DNA from: Candidatus Saccharimonadota bacterium
Lineage (GTDB): Bacteria; Patescibacteriota; Saccharimonadia; CAILAD01; BJGX01
Assembly: GCA_013816445.1 (NCBI GenBank)
Contig: JACDEK010000013.1
Coordinates: 1-13,971, forward strand
Length of the DNA stretch: 13,971 nt
Reading direction: 5' to 3'
Made by a program: the position numbers and the translations under genes. The notes under the pieces were generated by a model. The model searched no databases. It saw nothing but the letters and a program-made list of their open reading frames with translations, and had not been told where the DNA came from. Each line of letters opens with the position of its first letter. The stretch's first letter is position 1. This document shows, one piece after another, positions 1 to 6,309 of this stretch.

Positions 1-1791
1 AACTGAGCCAGACTGCACAACAGCCCCGAGCTTAATAGTTTTATCATCAGTTAGCTCAAGGGTTTGACCATTTTCAATAACAAAAATGTTTTCTGGCTTT
101 ACTACCCCGCCTCGTTTGGCTATCTCAGCATTGTGTACCAAGTGATGCACTTCACCGTGAATTGGCAAGTAATACTTTGGTCGCACCAGCTCAATCATCT
201 CTTTGATTTCTTCATAGTAAGCATGGCCTGAGGTGTGCATTATACCCAAGTCATCAAAAGTTCTGGTTGCCTGTTGATAGACATAAGGACCCCAACGAAA
301 GATATCATCTACCATACCCCATACCGATTTTTCGTTACCCGGAATAATTGAGCTACTCAAGACGACAACATCTGAGGCTTTGAGTTTGATATCTTTATGC
401 TCACCCTTACCCATTCGAACAAGACCAGAGTTTTCTTCACCTTGGTGACCAGTTGTTAATACACACACTTCACCATCTTGATACTTGCTGACATCAGCAG
501 ACTTAATAAGAAGACCAGGTGGTACTTTTACATACCCAAGCTTTACGGCTATTTCCATATTATTTAGCAAACTACGGCCCGCTAGAGCCAATTTTCGTTT
601 GGCTTTCTGAGCTGCATCAACAAATACCTGAATACGGTCTACCTGTGAGGCAAACGAGCTAATAATAACGCGTTTGTTGTAGTTGCGAACGAATATTTCA
701 TCGAGAGTTTCGATAATCTCTGATTCACTTGGGCTACTACCCATATTCTCACAGCTCGTACTGTCACACATCAGAAGCATTACACCTTCATCACCAAGTT
801 CTTTCAAGCGAGTTTTATTACTTGGCTTACCTGTCAGAGGATCGTCATCAAATCGCCAATCACCCGTATTGATGATTGTGCCAACGGGTGTCTTAATGGC
901 AATACTACAAGCATCTGGGATAGAGTGAGTTATGCGGATAAATTCTACAGAAAATACTCCAAGCTGAATCTTGTCGCCACTGTCTTGATTAACTATATGA
1001 AGATCTGGTTTAAATGGTAATTTATACTCTTCTAGCTTGCGTTCAATAAATTTCACACTAAATTGGGCAGCATAAATAGGTGCAGGTAGCTTAGGAAGAA
1101 TAAATGGCAGACCACCAACATGGTCTTCATGAGCGTGAGTAATTAGAATGGCTCGAATTTTGTGCTTGCGTTCTTCTAGATAAGTAACATCTGGAATAAT
1201 GTAATCGATTCCAGGCATATCAGGGCCAGGAAACATAAAGCCAACATCCATAATAATAATGTCGTCTTCATACTCAAGTGCCATCATGTTTTTACCAATC
1301 TTGTCGAGTCCACCGAGTGGGATAATCTTGAGTTTGCCCGTATCGGCTTTGCTCATAGCTACTGCATTTGGTTTAGATTTTTGCTCTACAGGTAGACCAT
1401 TAGAGTTAAAGCTGCCTTCAGAAAATACTGCTGGGCCACGATCATAGCGACGTCGCTGAGCAAAGCTTGCACCACCCCCACTACCGCCGCGAGAACCGGC
1501 GTTATTGTTACCTCTATTATTGCCATTAGTACCCTGGCCGCCGCGCTGACGATTATTATTGTTGCCTTGGGCTTTTGGCTGACCGTTACCACTCTGTGAT
1601 GTACTTTTTGGGCTTGGGTCTTTCAGTCTACTGGCTGGCTTAGAGCTTGCTTGCTGACCCGAGCTAGGCTGAGTATTATGACTCAACTGACTTGCAGACT
1701 TAGCTGGCTCTGGTTTGGCAGACATACCCAAATCTTGGGCTGTCATAGGCCGTGAGGTAAATTGCTTCTTGTTGTTTGTATTAGTATCCAT
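1..1791 (-). CDS. rnj: Ribonuclease J, 3' end cut by window edge
   Basis: This is the metallo-beta-lactamase/beta-CASP ribonuclease that cuts and 5'-trims mRNA and rRNA in the cytoplasm. The frame is open from ATG at 1791 to base 1 (597 codons). The metal-binding motif ITHAHEDHVGG has its ligands at about H219, H221, D223 and H224. The beta-CASP motifs HTSGHA (about 519-524) and PIHGE follow. Roughly 100 C-terminal residues probably lie outside the window. The catalytic motif sits about 145 residues later than in the familiar RNase J1 (H74), so the protein has a long N-terminal extension rich in Q, N, G, S and R with RGG-like stretches; it is probably disordered and may bind RNA. An AAGGA lies about 16 nt before the ATG, which is far for an SD. 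The gene is last in a run with pnp and a uracil-DNA glycosylase gene. Family assignment is secure; the exact start is less so. Confidence 0.95.
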   Translation of the reverse strand, partial: MDTNTNNKKQFTSRPMTAQDLGMSAKPEPAKSASQLSHNTQPSSGQQASSKPASRLKDPSPKSTSQSGNGQPKAQGNNNNRQRGGQGTNGNNRGNNNAGSRGGSGGGASFAQRRRYDRGPAVFSEGSFNSNGLPVEQKSKPNAVAMSKADTGKLKIIPLGGLDKIGKNMMALEYEDDIIIMDVGFMFPGPDMPGIDYIIPDVTYLEERKHKIRAILITHAHEDHVGGLPFILPKLPAPIYAAQFSVKFIERKLEEYKLPFKPDLHIVNQDSGDKIQLGVFSVEFIRITHSIPDACSIAIKTPVGTIINTGDWRFDDDPLTGKPSNKTRLKELGDEGVMLLMCDSTSCENMGSSPSESEIIETLDEIFVRNYNKRVIISSFASQVDRIQVFVDAAQKAKRKLALAGRSLLNNMEIAVKLGYVKVPPGLLIKSADVSKYQDGEVCVLTTGHQGEENSGLVRMGKGEHKDIKLKASDVVVLSSSIIPGNEKSVWGMVDDIFRWGPYVYQQATRTFDDLGIMHTSGHAYYEEIKEMIELVRPKYYLPIHGEVHHLVHNAEIAKRGGVVKPENIFVIENGQTLELTDDKTIKLGAVVQSGSV

Positions 1792-1823
1792 TAGTTTGTT
1801 GTGATTTTTCCTTGTTTCTTCAT
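1791..1823 (-). promoter_or_regulatory. Possible 10-codon leader ORF overlapping the RNase J start
   Basis: On the minus strand an ATG at 1823 opens a ten-codon frame (MKKQGKITTN) whose TAA stop overlaps the RNase J start codon as TAATG. Such an overlap is typical of translational coupling, and the AAGGA inside this frame is the only SD-like sequence near the RNase J start. I see no convincing SD for the small frame itself, so it may be chance. Confidence 0.25.
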
Positions 1824-1867
1824 TACAGTTAACGAAGAGGTTAATAATTATTTGATAATGACTTATT

Positions 1868-1927
1868 GTCATCTCGACCAAAGTGGATATGGCACATCAT
1901 ATACTATTCCACTACGCTCGAAATGAC
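1868..1927. repeat. REP-like imperfect palindrome between udg and RNase J gene
   Basis: Two 20-nt arms (1868-1887 and 1908-1927) are inverted copies matching at 16 of 20 positions, around a 20-nt loop. The outer ends are GTCAT and ATGAC. The right arm, read on the minus strand, begins GTCATTTCGAGCGTAGTGGA, which resembles a widespread class of intergenic palindromic repeats. It would form a hairpin in the transcript between the glycosylase gene and the RNase J gene and could affect mRNA stability. No run of T follows, so it is not a normal intrinsic terminator. Confidence 0.7.
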
Positions 1928-1947
1928 ACGAGCTATATATGTATTTT

Positions 1948-2523
1948 TCAATTCTTTAATTCATTCAAAATGCTTGGTATAGTGCTAAAATCTTCAAATA
2001 ACGTTGCGCGCATACTTCCGTTATACAGTGCCGCAGCAGGGTGATAGAGTGGTAAAAATACCATTTTAGAACGTCTATATATCTTACCATGAGCTTCACT
2101 AATTTTCAGCTCTGGCAGAAAAACATTCATACTGTGTCGGCCCAAAAAGATAATTAACTGAGGTGAGATAATCTCAATTTGTTGATACAAATATGGTAAG
2201 CAACCGGCAATTTCTTTGGCGGTGGGGTCACGATTTTTCGGCGGGCGAAATTTCACGATATTTGTAATAAATACCTCTGTACGATCTAAACCAATTGAGG
2301 CCAGCATTTCATCAAGAAACTTTCCGCTAGCACCAACAAATGGCTCACCGAGCTTATCTTCTTGCGCTCCTGGTGCTTCACCGATAAACATTAGTTGTGC
2401 ATCAGAGTTACCTATACCTGGTACTGGGTTAAGACAGGCATTAGCTATCGCTAATCCACACTTTTTTGAAATAATTTCTTGAGCTATTTTATCTAACTCA
2501 GTTTGTTTCTCTTGTGTTGTCAT
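1948..2523 (-). CDS. udg: Type 4 uracil-DNA glycosylase, with altered iron-sulfur ligands
   Basis: It removes uracil from DNA in base-excision repair. The family 4 motif GEAPGAQEDKLGEPFVG is at residues 48-64 and the HPAA motif (LYHPAAALY) is near the C-terminus; the length (191 residues) is normal. Family 4 enzymes usually bind a [4Fe-4S] cluster with four cysteines: a CxxC near the N-terminus, one in KCRPP and one before PYL. Here the first is S19 (SKKC, leaving C22), KCRPP reads KFRPP (F92), and C108 is kept, so two of four ligands are missing. C30 is an extra cysteine. A GGGGTGA SD lies six bases before the ATG, inside a small hairpin (2526-2539). It follows pnp by 55 bp and is probably co-transcribed with it. 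Confidence 0.92.
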   Translation of the reverse strand: MTTQEKQTELDKIAQEIISKKCGLAIANACLNPVPGIGNSDAQLMFIGEAPGAQEDKLGEPFVGASGKFLDEMLASIGLDRTEVFITNIVKFRPPKNRDPTAKEIAGCLPYLYQQIEIISPQLIIFLGRHSMNVFLPELKISEAHGKIYRRSKMVFLPLYHPAAALYNGSMRATLFEDFSTIPSILNELKN

Positions 2524-2525
2524 AT

Positions 2526-2558
2526 GTCACCCCAGTGACGTCCCGATATATCGGGACG
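2526..2558. repeat. Two adjacent palindromes covering the udg ribosome binding site
   Basis: GTCAC (2526-2530) and GTGAC (2535-2539) form a small hairpin whose minus-strand copy contains the GGGGTGA SD of the glycosylase gene. Immediately next to it is the perfect 20-nt palindrome CGTCCCGATATATCGGGACG (2539-2558). Together they fill most of the 55-bp gap after pnp. They could mask the ribosome binding site or protect the pnp mRNA 3' end. The second palindrome resembles common intergenic repeats. Confidence 0.75.
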
Positions 2559-2578
2559 CGAACTAGAATTTCATACAG

Positions 2579-4723
2579 CTACTTAGTATCTGCAAGTTTT
2601 TTCGAAAGGTTTAGTCTACCCTTATCATCAATCTCCGTTAGTTTTACCCTAAATTCATCACCTTCTTTGACAACATCGTGAATATTTTGCACATGTTCTT
2701 CAGAGAATTGACTAATATGCACAAGACCTTCTTTACCCGGCATTATCTCTACAAAGGCACCAAAATCCATTACACGGACAGTTTTACCATTATATGTCAT
2801 ACCAATTTCAGGCTCTTCAGTAATAGATTCTATCCATTCTTTGGCAGCATTGGCTTTTGCTTGATCTTCAGAATATATAAGAATTAAGCCAGAGTCTTCA
2901 ATATCAATTTCTACACCAGTCTCAGCAGTAATCTTTTGAATCATCTCACCACCTTTACCAATAACTTCACGAATTTTTTCAGGATTAATAGTAATCTTTG
3001 TAATGCGCGGCGCATACTGACTGACTTCTTTCCGTGACTCAGCAATAACTTCTAGCATCTTACCCATAATGTGCTCTCGACCTTCTTTGGCTTGTTGTAA
3101 GGCTTGAGACATTATACTCGGTGAAATACCTTTTACTTTGATATCCATCTGTAATGCAGTGATACCTGTAGCAGTACCGGCTACTTTAAAATCCATATCG
3201 CCAGCAAAATCTTCGGCGTCTTGAATATCAGTCAAAATAACGAATTGCTCAGGTTTTTCATGATTAATCATGAGACCCATGGCGATTCCAGCTACAGGAG
3301 CACTGATAGGCACACCGGCATCCATTAAGCTCATTGTACTACCACATACACTTGCCATAGAAGTTGAGCCAGCACTACTAAGCATTTCTGAAACAACGCG
3401 AATAGTATACGGAAACTCTTCAGTTTCAGGTATGACAGGTACCAATGCTTTTTCGGCAAGATAACCATGCCCTACTTCTCGTCTACCGGGTGAACGCACA
3501 GGGCGAGCTTCACCAGTACTAAATGGCGGGAAATTATAATGATGCATATAGCGCTTGGTGCTATCTTCTTCCATCGTATCTATAAGCTGGGCATCTGAAA
3601 GTGAGCCGAGGGTAGTAATAGTTAATGCCTGAGTAGTACCACGCGTAAAAACAGCGCTACCGTGTGTACGAGGCAAAATACCATGCGCACCTGAGATTGG
3701 TCGTACTTCAGTTGTTTTACGATTGTCTGGTCGCTGACCATCATCAAGAATCGCTCGACGTACTTCACTATCAATAATTTTTTCAAAAGCTACTTTAATA
3801 TCAGCATGACTATAGCGAGGTTTTCCGTCATCGGCTACGTCTTCTGACAAAGTACCAAATTCTTGTAAAACTTGTGCTTCTAGCTCGGCAATAGCCTCAT
3901 GACGAGATTGTTTGTTTTCATGACGAACACGCTCACCAAGCTGAGTTTTGAGATGTGATTTTAATAGGTCATACACATCAAGATTTGGCGTAAATAGCTC
4001 AAATTCCATAGGCTTTACTTGCATACTCTTCACTAATTCTTCTTGTAACTTAATGACTGGTTGCCAGCTCTTTACAGCAAGCTCAAGTGCCTTGGTTAAC
4101 ACTTCTTCGCTTACCTGTTGGGCGGCAGCTTCAACCATCATAATTGCATCGGCCGTACCAGCTACTGTTAGATTTAAGTCACTCTCTACTTGTTCTTCTA
4201 CAGTAGGGTTTACCACCAGCTTACCGTCTATTTGGCCAATACGTGCTGCTGCCACAGGGCCATCAAAAGGTGCGCCCGTTAGCATGAGTGATGTACTAGC
4301 AGCAATTATTGAAATAATATCTGGTTCATGACTCAAATCAGCACTCAAAACCGTTACCATTACCTGTACATCATTACGAAAACCTTTAGGAAATAGCGGT
4401 CTGATTGGTCGGTCTATAAGACGACTCGTTAAGACAGCTTGATCAGAAGGTCGGCCTTCTCTCTTCATGTAGCGACTACCAGAAATCTTACCACTAGCGT
4501 ACATTCGCTCTTCATAATCTATCAAAAGCGGAAAAAAATCTGTTTCTGGACGAGCTTTTGGTGCAACAACAGCGGTTGCGAGTACAACAGTATCACCATA
4601 CCGAACCGTTACAGCAGCATCAGCCCGAAAGGCCAATTGGCCAGTTTCTATTTCTAATTTCTTACCGGCAAATTCAGTTTCTAGTTTTACTTGTTTACCA
4701 TCAAAAGGATGAATGATATTCAT
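2579..4723 (-). CDS. pnp: Polyribonucleotide nucleotidyltransferase (PNPase)
   Basis: This phosphorolytic 3'-to-5' exoribonuclease is a main RNA-decay enzyme, acting as a homotrimer in the cytoplasm. At 714 residues it is full length. Visible in order are the first RNase PH domain (with YEERMYASGKISGSRY and LIDRPIRPLFP), an all-helical linker, the second RNase PH domain with the catalytic aspartates in DAEDFAGDMDFKVAGT, a KH domain (REVIGKGGEMIQKI) and a C-terminal S1 domain (VRVMDFGAFVEI through LSKK). No domain is missing. It lies 155 bp downstream of rpsO, the classic rpsO-pnp pairing, and that gap holds a large hairpin (4764-4828). The SD is weak (AGG eight bases from ATG). The ATG at 4723 gives the normal N-terminus. 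Confidence 0.98.
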   Translation of the reverse strand: MNIIHPFDGKQVKLETEFAGKKLEIETGQLAFRADAAVTVRYGDTVVLATAVVAPKARPETDFFPLLIDYEERMYASGKISGSRYMKREGRPSDQAVLTSRLIDRPIRPLFPKGFRNDVQVMVTVLSADLSHEPDIISIIAASTSLMLTGAPFDGPVAAARIGQIDGKLVVNPTVEEQVESDLNLTVAGTADAIMMVEAAAQQVSEEVLTKALELAVKSWQPVIKLQEELVKSMQVKPMEFELFTPNLDVYDLLKSHLKTQLGERVRHENKQSRHEAIAELEAQVLQEFGTLSEDVADDGKPRYSHADIKVAFEKIIDSEVRRAILDDGQRPDNRKTTEVRPISGAHGILPRTHGSAVFTRGTTQALTITTLGSLSDAQLIDTMEEDSTKRYMHHYNFPPFSTGEARPVRSPGRREVGHGYLAEKALVPVIPETEEFPYTIRVVSEMLSSAGSTSMASVCGSTMSLMDAGVPISAPVAGIAMGLMINHEKPEQFVILTDIQDAEDFAGDMDFKVAGTATGITALQMDIKVKGISPSIMSQALQQAKEGREHIMGKMLEVIAESRKEVSQYAPRITKITINPEKIREVIGKGGEMIQKITAETGVEIDIEDSGLILIYSEDQAKANAAKEWIESITEEPEIGMTYNGKTVRVMDFGAFVEIMPGKEGLVHISQFSEEHVQNIHDVVKEGDEFRVKLTEIDDKGRLNLSKKLADTK

Positions 4724-4763
4724 TTTTAACCTGTTACTTTCTAAAAATACCCATATTAGTTGT

Positions 4764-4828
4764 GTTAGTTAGAGAGTTATTGAATCAAAATTGAACAATT
4801 TTTGTGATCAAACAACTCTATTACTAAC
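4764..4828 (-). promoter_or_regulatory. Long hairpin in the pnp 5' leader
   Basis: Arms 4764-4778 and 4814-4828 are complementary at 13 of 15 positions. A second hairpin sits inside the loop (CAAAATTG at 4786-4793 against CAATTTTTG at 4796-4804). In Escherichia coli a long hairpin in the same rpsO-pnp gap is cut by RNase III and is the basis of pnp autoregulation. A similar role here is inference from position and shape; the sequences are not expected to match. I see no good intrinsic terminator between rpsO and pnp. Confidence 0.6.
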
Positions 4829-4878
4829 GGCCGAGTATTTTTGTTATTCTTTTTTCAATATCAAATGCTAATTGGCAT

Positions 4879-5145
4879 CTAACGACGAAGTTTGAGTTTC
4901 TTCACAACAGCGGTATAACGCTCTGGAGATTTCTTAAGCAAGTAATCAAGTAACCGACGACGTTTACTGACCATAGCAAGTAGGCCACGACGACTGTGAT
5001 TGTCTTTTTTATGCTCTTTGAGATGTTCTGTTAGTTCATTTATTTTTTCAGTAAACAAAGCTATCTGAACTTCAGCTGAGCCAGTGTCTTTCTCGTGTAG
5101 AGAATGAGTAGTTATTACTTTTTTCTTTGTCGTTTTTGCTAACAT
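4879..5145 (-). CDS. rpsO: Ribosomal protein S15
   Basis: This small-subunit protein binds 16S rRNA early in assembly. The 88-residue length and the family signature are clear: HEKDTGSAEVQIALFTEKI, LTEHLKEHKKDNHSRRGLL, then KRRRLLDYLL and the basic C-terminus. It lies 32 bp downstream of truB and 155 bp upstream of pnp, in the conserved truB-rpsO-pnp order. No SD is seen before the ATG at 5145. A promoter-like sequence ends about 11 nt upstream, so a very short leader is possible. Confidence 0.98.
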   Translation of the reverse strand: MLAKTTKKKVITTHSLHEKDTGSAEVQIALFTEKINELTEHLKEHKKDNHSRRGLLAMVSKRRRLLDYLLKKSPERYTAVVKKLKLRR

Positions 5146-5156
5146 ATGATTTATTT

Positions 5157-5185
5157 ATAGTAGCAGAGTTTACTCTATTAATCAA
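5157..5185 (-). promoter_or_regulatory. Probable internal promoter for rpsO-pnp
   Basis: Minus strand: -35 TTGATT (5180-5185), 17-bp spacer ending in TGC, -10 TACTAT (5157-5162). The -35 lies at the end of truB. Transcription would start only a few bases before the rpsO ATG (5145), giving an almost leaderless mRNA, which fits the absence of an SD. It would allow rpsO-pnp expression independent of truB. Confidence 0.55.
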
Positions 5186-5831
5186 GCGTTACTGCGTCTT
5201 TCAAGTAGCTCTCGCCTATTCGAGTACGAATTATCTGAGTACAGTACGCTCCTGTACCAAGCTTTTTACCTAAGTCTTCTGCAAGAGAACGAATGTATGT
5301 ACCAGACGAAACATTAGCTTCAAGGGTTACATACGGAAAGTTATACTCTAGCAAATCTAGACTACTAATAGTCACTTGTCTTGAAGAAATCTCAGCTACC
5401 TCGCCTTTGCGAGCTAGCTTGTAGGCTCTCACCCCATTTATCTTTATGGCACTATATTGTGGCGGAACCTGCTCAATCTCGCCCGTAAAGATCTCTAGTG
5501 CATCGAGAATGGCTTTTTGAGTGGGTTTTTCTTTTGATACTACCGTTTTTTTGCCCTCTTCATCGCCTGTATCTGATGTTTCGCCAAGTTTTACGGTAAA
5601 TTCATACGTCTTATCAAGCTTGAGATAGCTATCTGACTGTTTGGTATAGTCTTTGCCTACCAGTATTATCAACAGCCCTTCGGCCTCGGGGTCTAATGTA
5701 CCAGCATGGCCGACTTTTTTTATACCAGAAAGCCGGCGCACCTGAGCAACCATACTAAAGCTACTACGTCCGCGAGGCTTATTAATAAGATATATTCCAG
5801 GTTGGAAATCATTACTCTCTGGTGTGATCAT
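5178..5831 (-). CDS. truB: tRNA pseudouridine(55) synthase TruB, without PUA domain
   Basis: It converts U55 in the tRNA T-loop to pseudouridine. The catalytic motif VGHAGTLDPEAEGLL places the nucleophile at D47. Also seen are the family blocks VPPQYSAIKINGVRAYKLAR and SSGTYIRSLAEDLG. At 217 residues it is much shorter than the E. coli enzyme (314); it ends soon after the catalytic domain and has no room for a full PUA RNA-binding domain. The ATG at 5831 is preceded by an AGGA SD with nine-base spacing, and that AGGA lies inside the terminal repeat of the neighbouring GIY-YIG element. It is followed by rpsO and pnp as in many bacteria. Confidence 0.97.
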   Translation of the reverse strand: MITPESNDFQPGIYLINKPRGRSSFSMVAQVRRLSGIKKVGHAGTLDPEAEGLLIILVGKDYTKQSDSYLKLDKTYEFTVKLGETSDTGDEEGKKTVVSKEKPTQKAILDALEIFTGEIEQVPPQYSAIKINGVRAYKLARKGEVAEISSRQVTISSLDLLEYNFPYVTLEANVSSGTYIRSLAEDLGKKLGTGAYCTQIIRTRIGESYLKDAVTLD

Positions 5832-5832
5832 T

Positions 5833-6202
5833 ATCCGTCATCCTGAATTTATTGCAGGATCTCCTTATATAAATCATTAAAATTTGGATTTATCTTGCTA
5901 ATTTGGCTCAATTTCCAGTCTCGATGCCAGTTTTTTATTTGTTTCTCTCTTATTATTGCATTTTCAGCATCCAAAAATACTTCAAAGTATACTAATTTTG
6001 TAACATTATATTTATCTGTAAATCTGCCAAATAAATGATTCTTGTGCTCAAATATTCTTATTTTAAGGTCATTTGTCATTCCAATGTACAAAACTGAATT
6101 TGTTTTGTTTGTTAGGATGTATACATAATAATCTTCAAGTTTCATAAGGTTTGAGATCCTGAAAGGTAGAATTGGTTTACCATTCTCTTCAGGATGACGG
6201 AT
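5833..6202. mobile_element. 370-bp element with 15-bp terminal inverted repeats carrying a GIY-YIG gene
   Basis: Both ends carry the same perfect 15-bp inverted repeat: ATCCGTCATCCTGAA at 5833-5847 and its complement at 6188-6202. A second inverted pair, CAGGATCTC (5855-5863) and GAGATCCTG (6153-6161), lies inside. Each end therefore also folds as a hairpin of the GTCATCCTGAA...CAGGATCTC type, a REP-like repeat found in many bacterial genomes. The only gene inside is a GIY-YIG nuclease, whose last codons and stop overlap the left repeat. The element sits between the DHH-like gene and truB, which are usually neighbours, and it supplies the truB SD. No target-site duplication longer than a base or two is clear. 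Confidence 0.7.
5849..6145 (-). CDS. Small GIY-YIG nuclease-domain protein
   Basis: At 98 residues this is a stand-alone GIY-YIG domain. The motif halves are YYVYIL (about residues 6-11) and VLYIGMTNDL (18-27), followed by the metal-binding glutamate region AIIREKQIKNWHRD and an asparagine near the end (NPNFNDLYKEIL), all typical of the small UPF0213/YhbQ-like group. Its substrate is unknown. It lies alone inside an element with terminal inverted repeats; its final codons and TAA come from the left repeat, and an AGGA in the right repeat, 11 bases before the ATG, may act as its SD. This intimate link suggests the protein acts on, or moves with, these repeats, in the way RAYT transposases relate to REP sequences. 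That role is inference. Confidence 0.9.
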   Translation of the reverse strand: MKLEDYYVYILTNKTNSVLYIGMTNDLKIRIFEHKNHLFGRFTDKYNVTKLVYFEVFLDAENAIIREKQIKNWHRDWKLSQISKINPNFNDLYKEILQ

Positions 6203-6219
6203 GAGAAAAATGGAAGCTA

Positions 6220-6309
6220 CTAGGCCACAACTATCTGACCACCAACCATTCTGCCCTTAAAATCACCGGCCGAAACTACTGCTTCAGGCTGGGATTTTTG
6301 AATTTTTTT
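6220..6309 (-). other. Probable frameshift site and alternative C-terminus of the DHH-like gene
   Basis: In the minus strand a run of seven A (6303-6309) lies in frame as A AAA AAA, the shape of a -1 slippery heptamer. The annotated frame ends eight codons later at 6276. The -1 frame instead continues for 27 codons and ends in GDFKGRMVGGQIVVA followed by tandem TAG TAG stops at 6220. This end looks more like a natural protein terminus than the short one. It may be a programmed or slippage-based shift, a recent mutation, or a sequencing error in the homopolymer. Confidence 0.5.

Noticed and set aside
1386..1592. Hydrophobic 68-codon ORF on the minus strand
   Set aside because: It is the wrong frame of the low-complexity N-terminal part of RNase J.
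3948..4331. 127-codon plus-strand ORF opposite pnp
   Set aside because: It is antisense to an intact, well-conserved PNPase gene and has no start signals.
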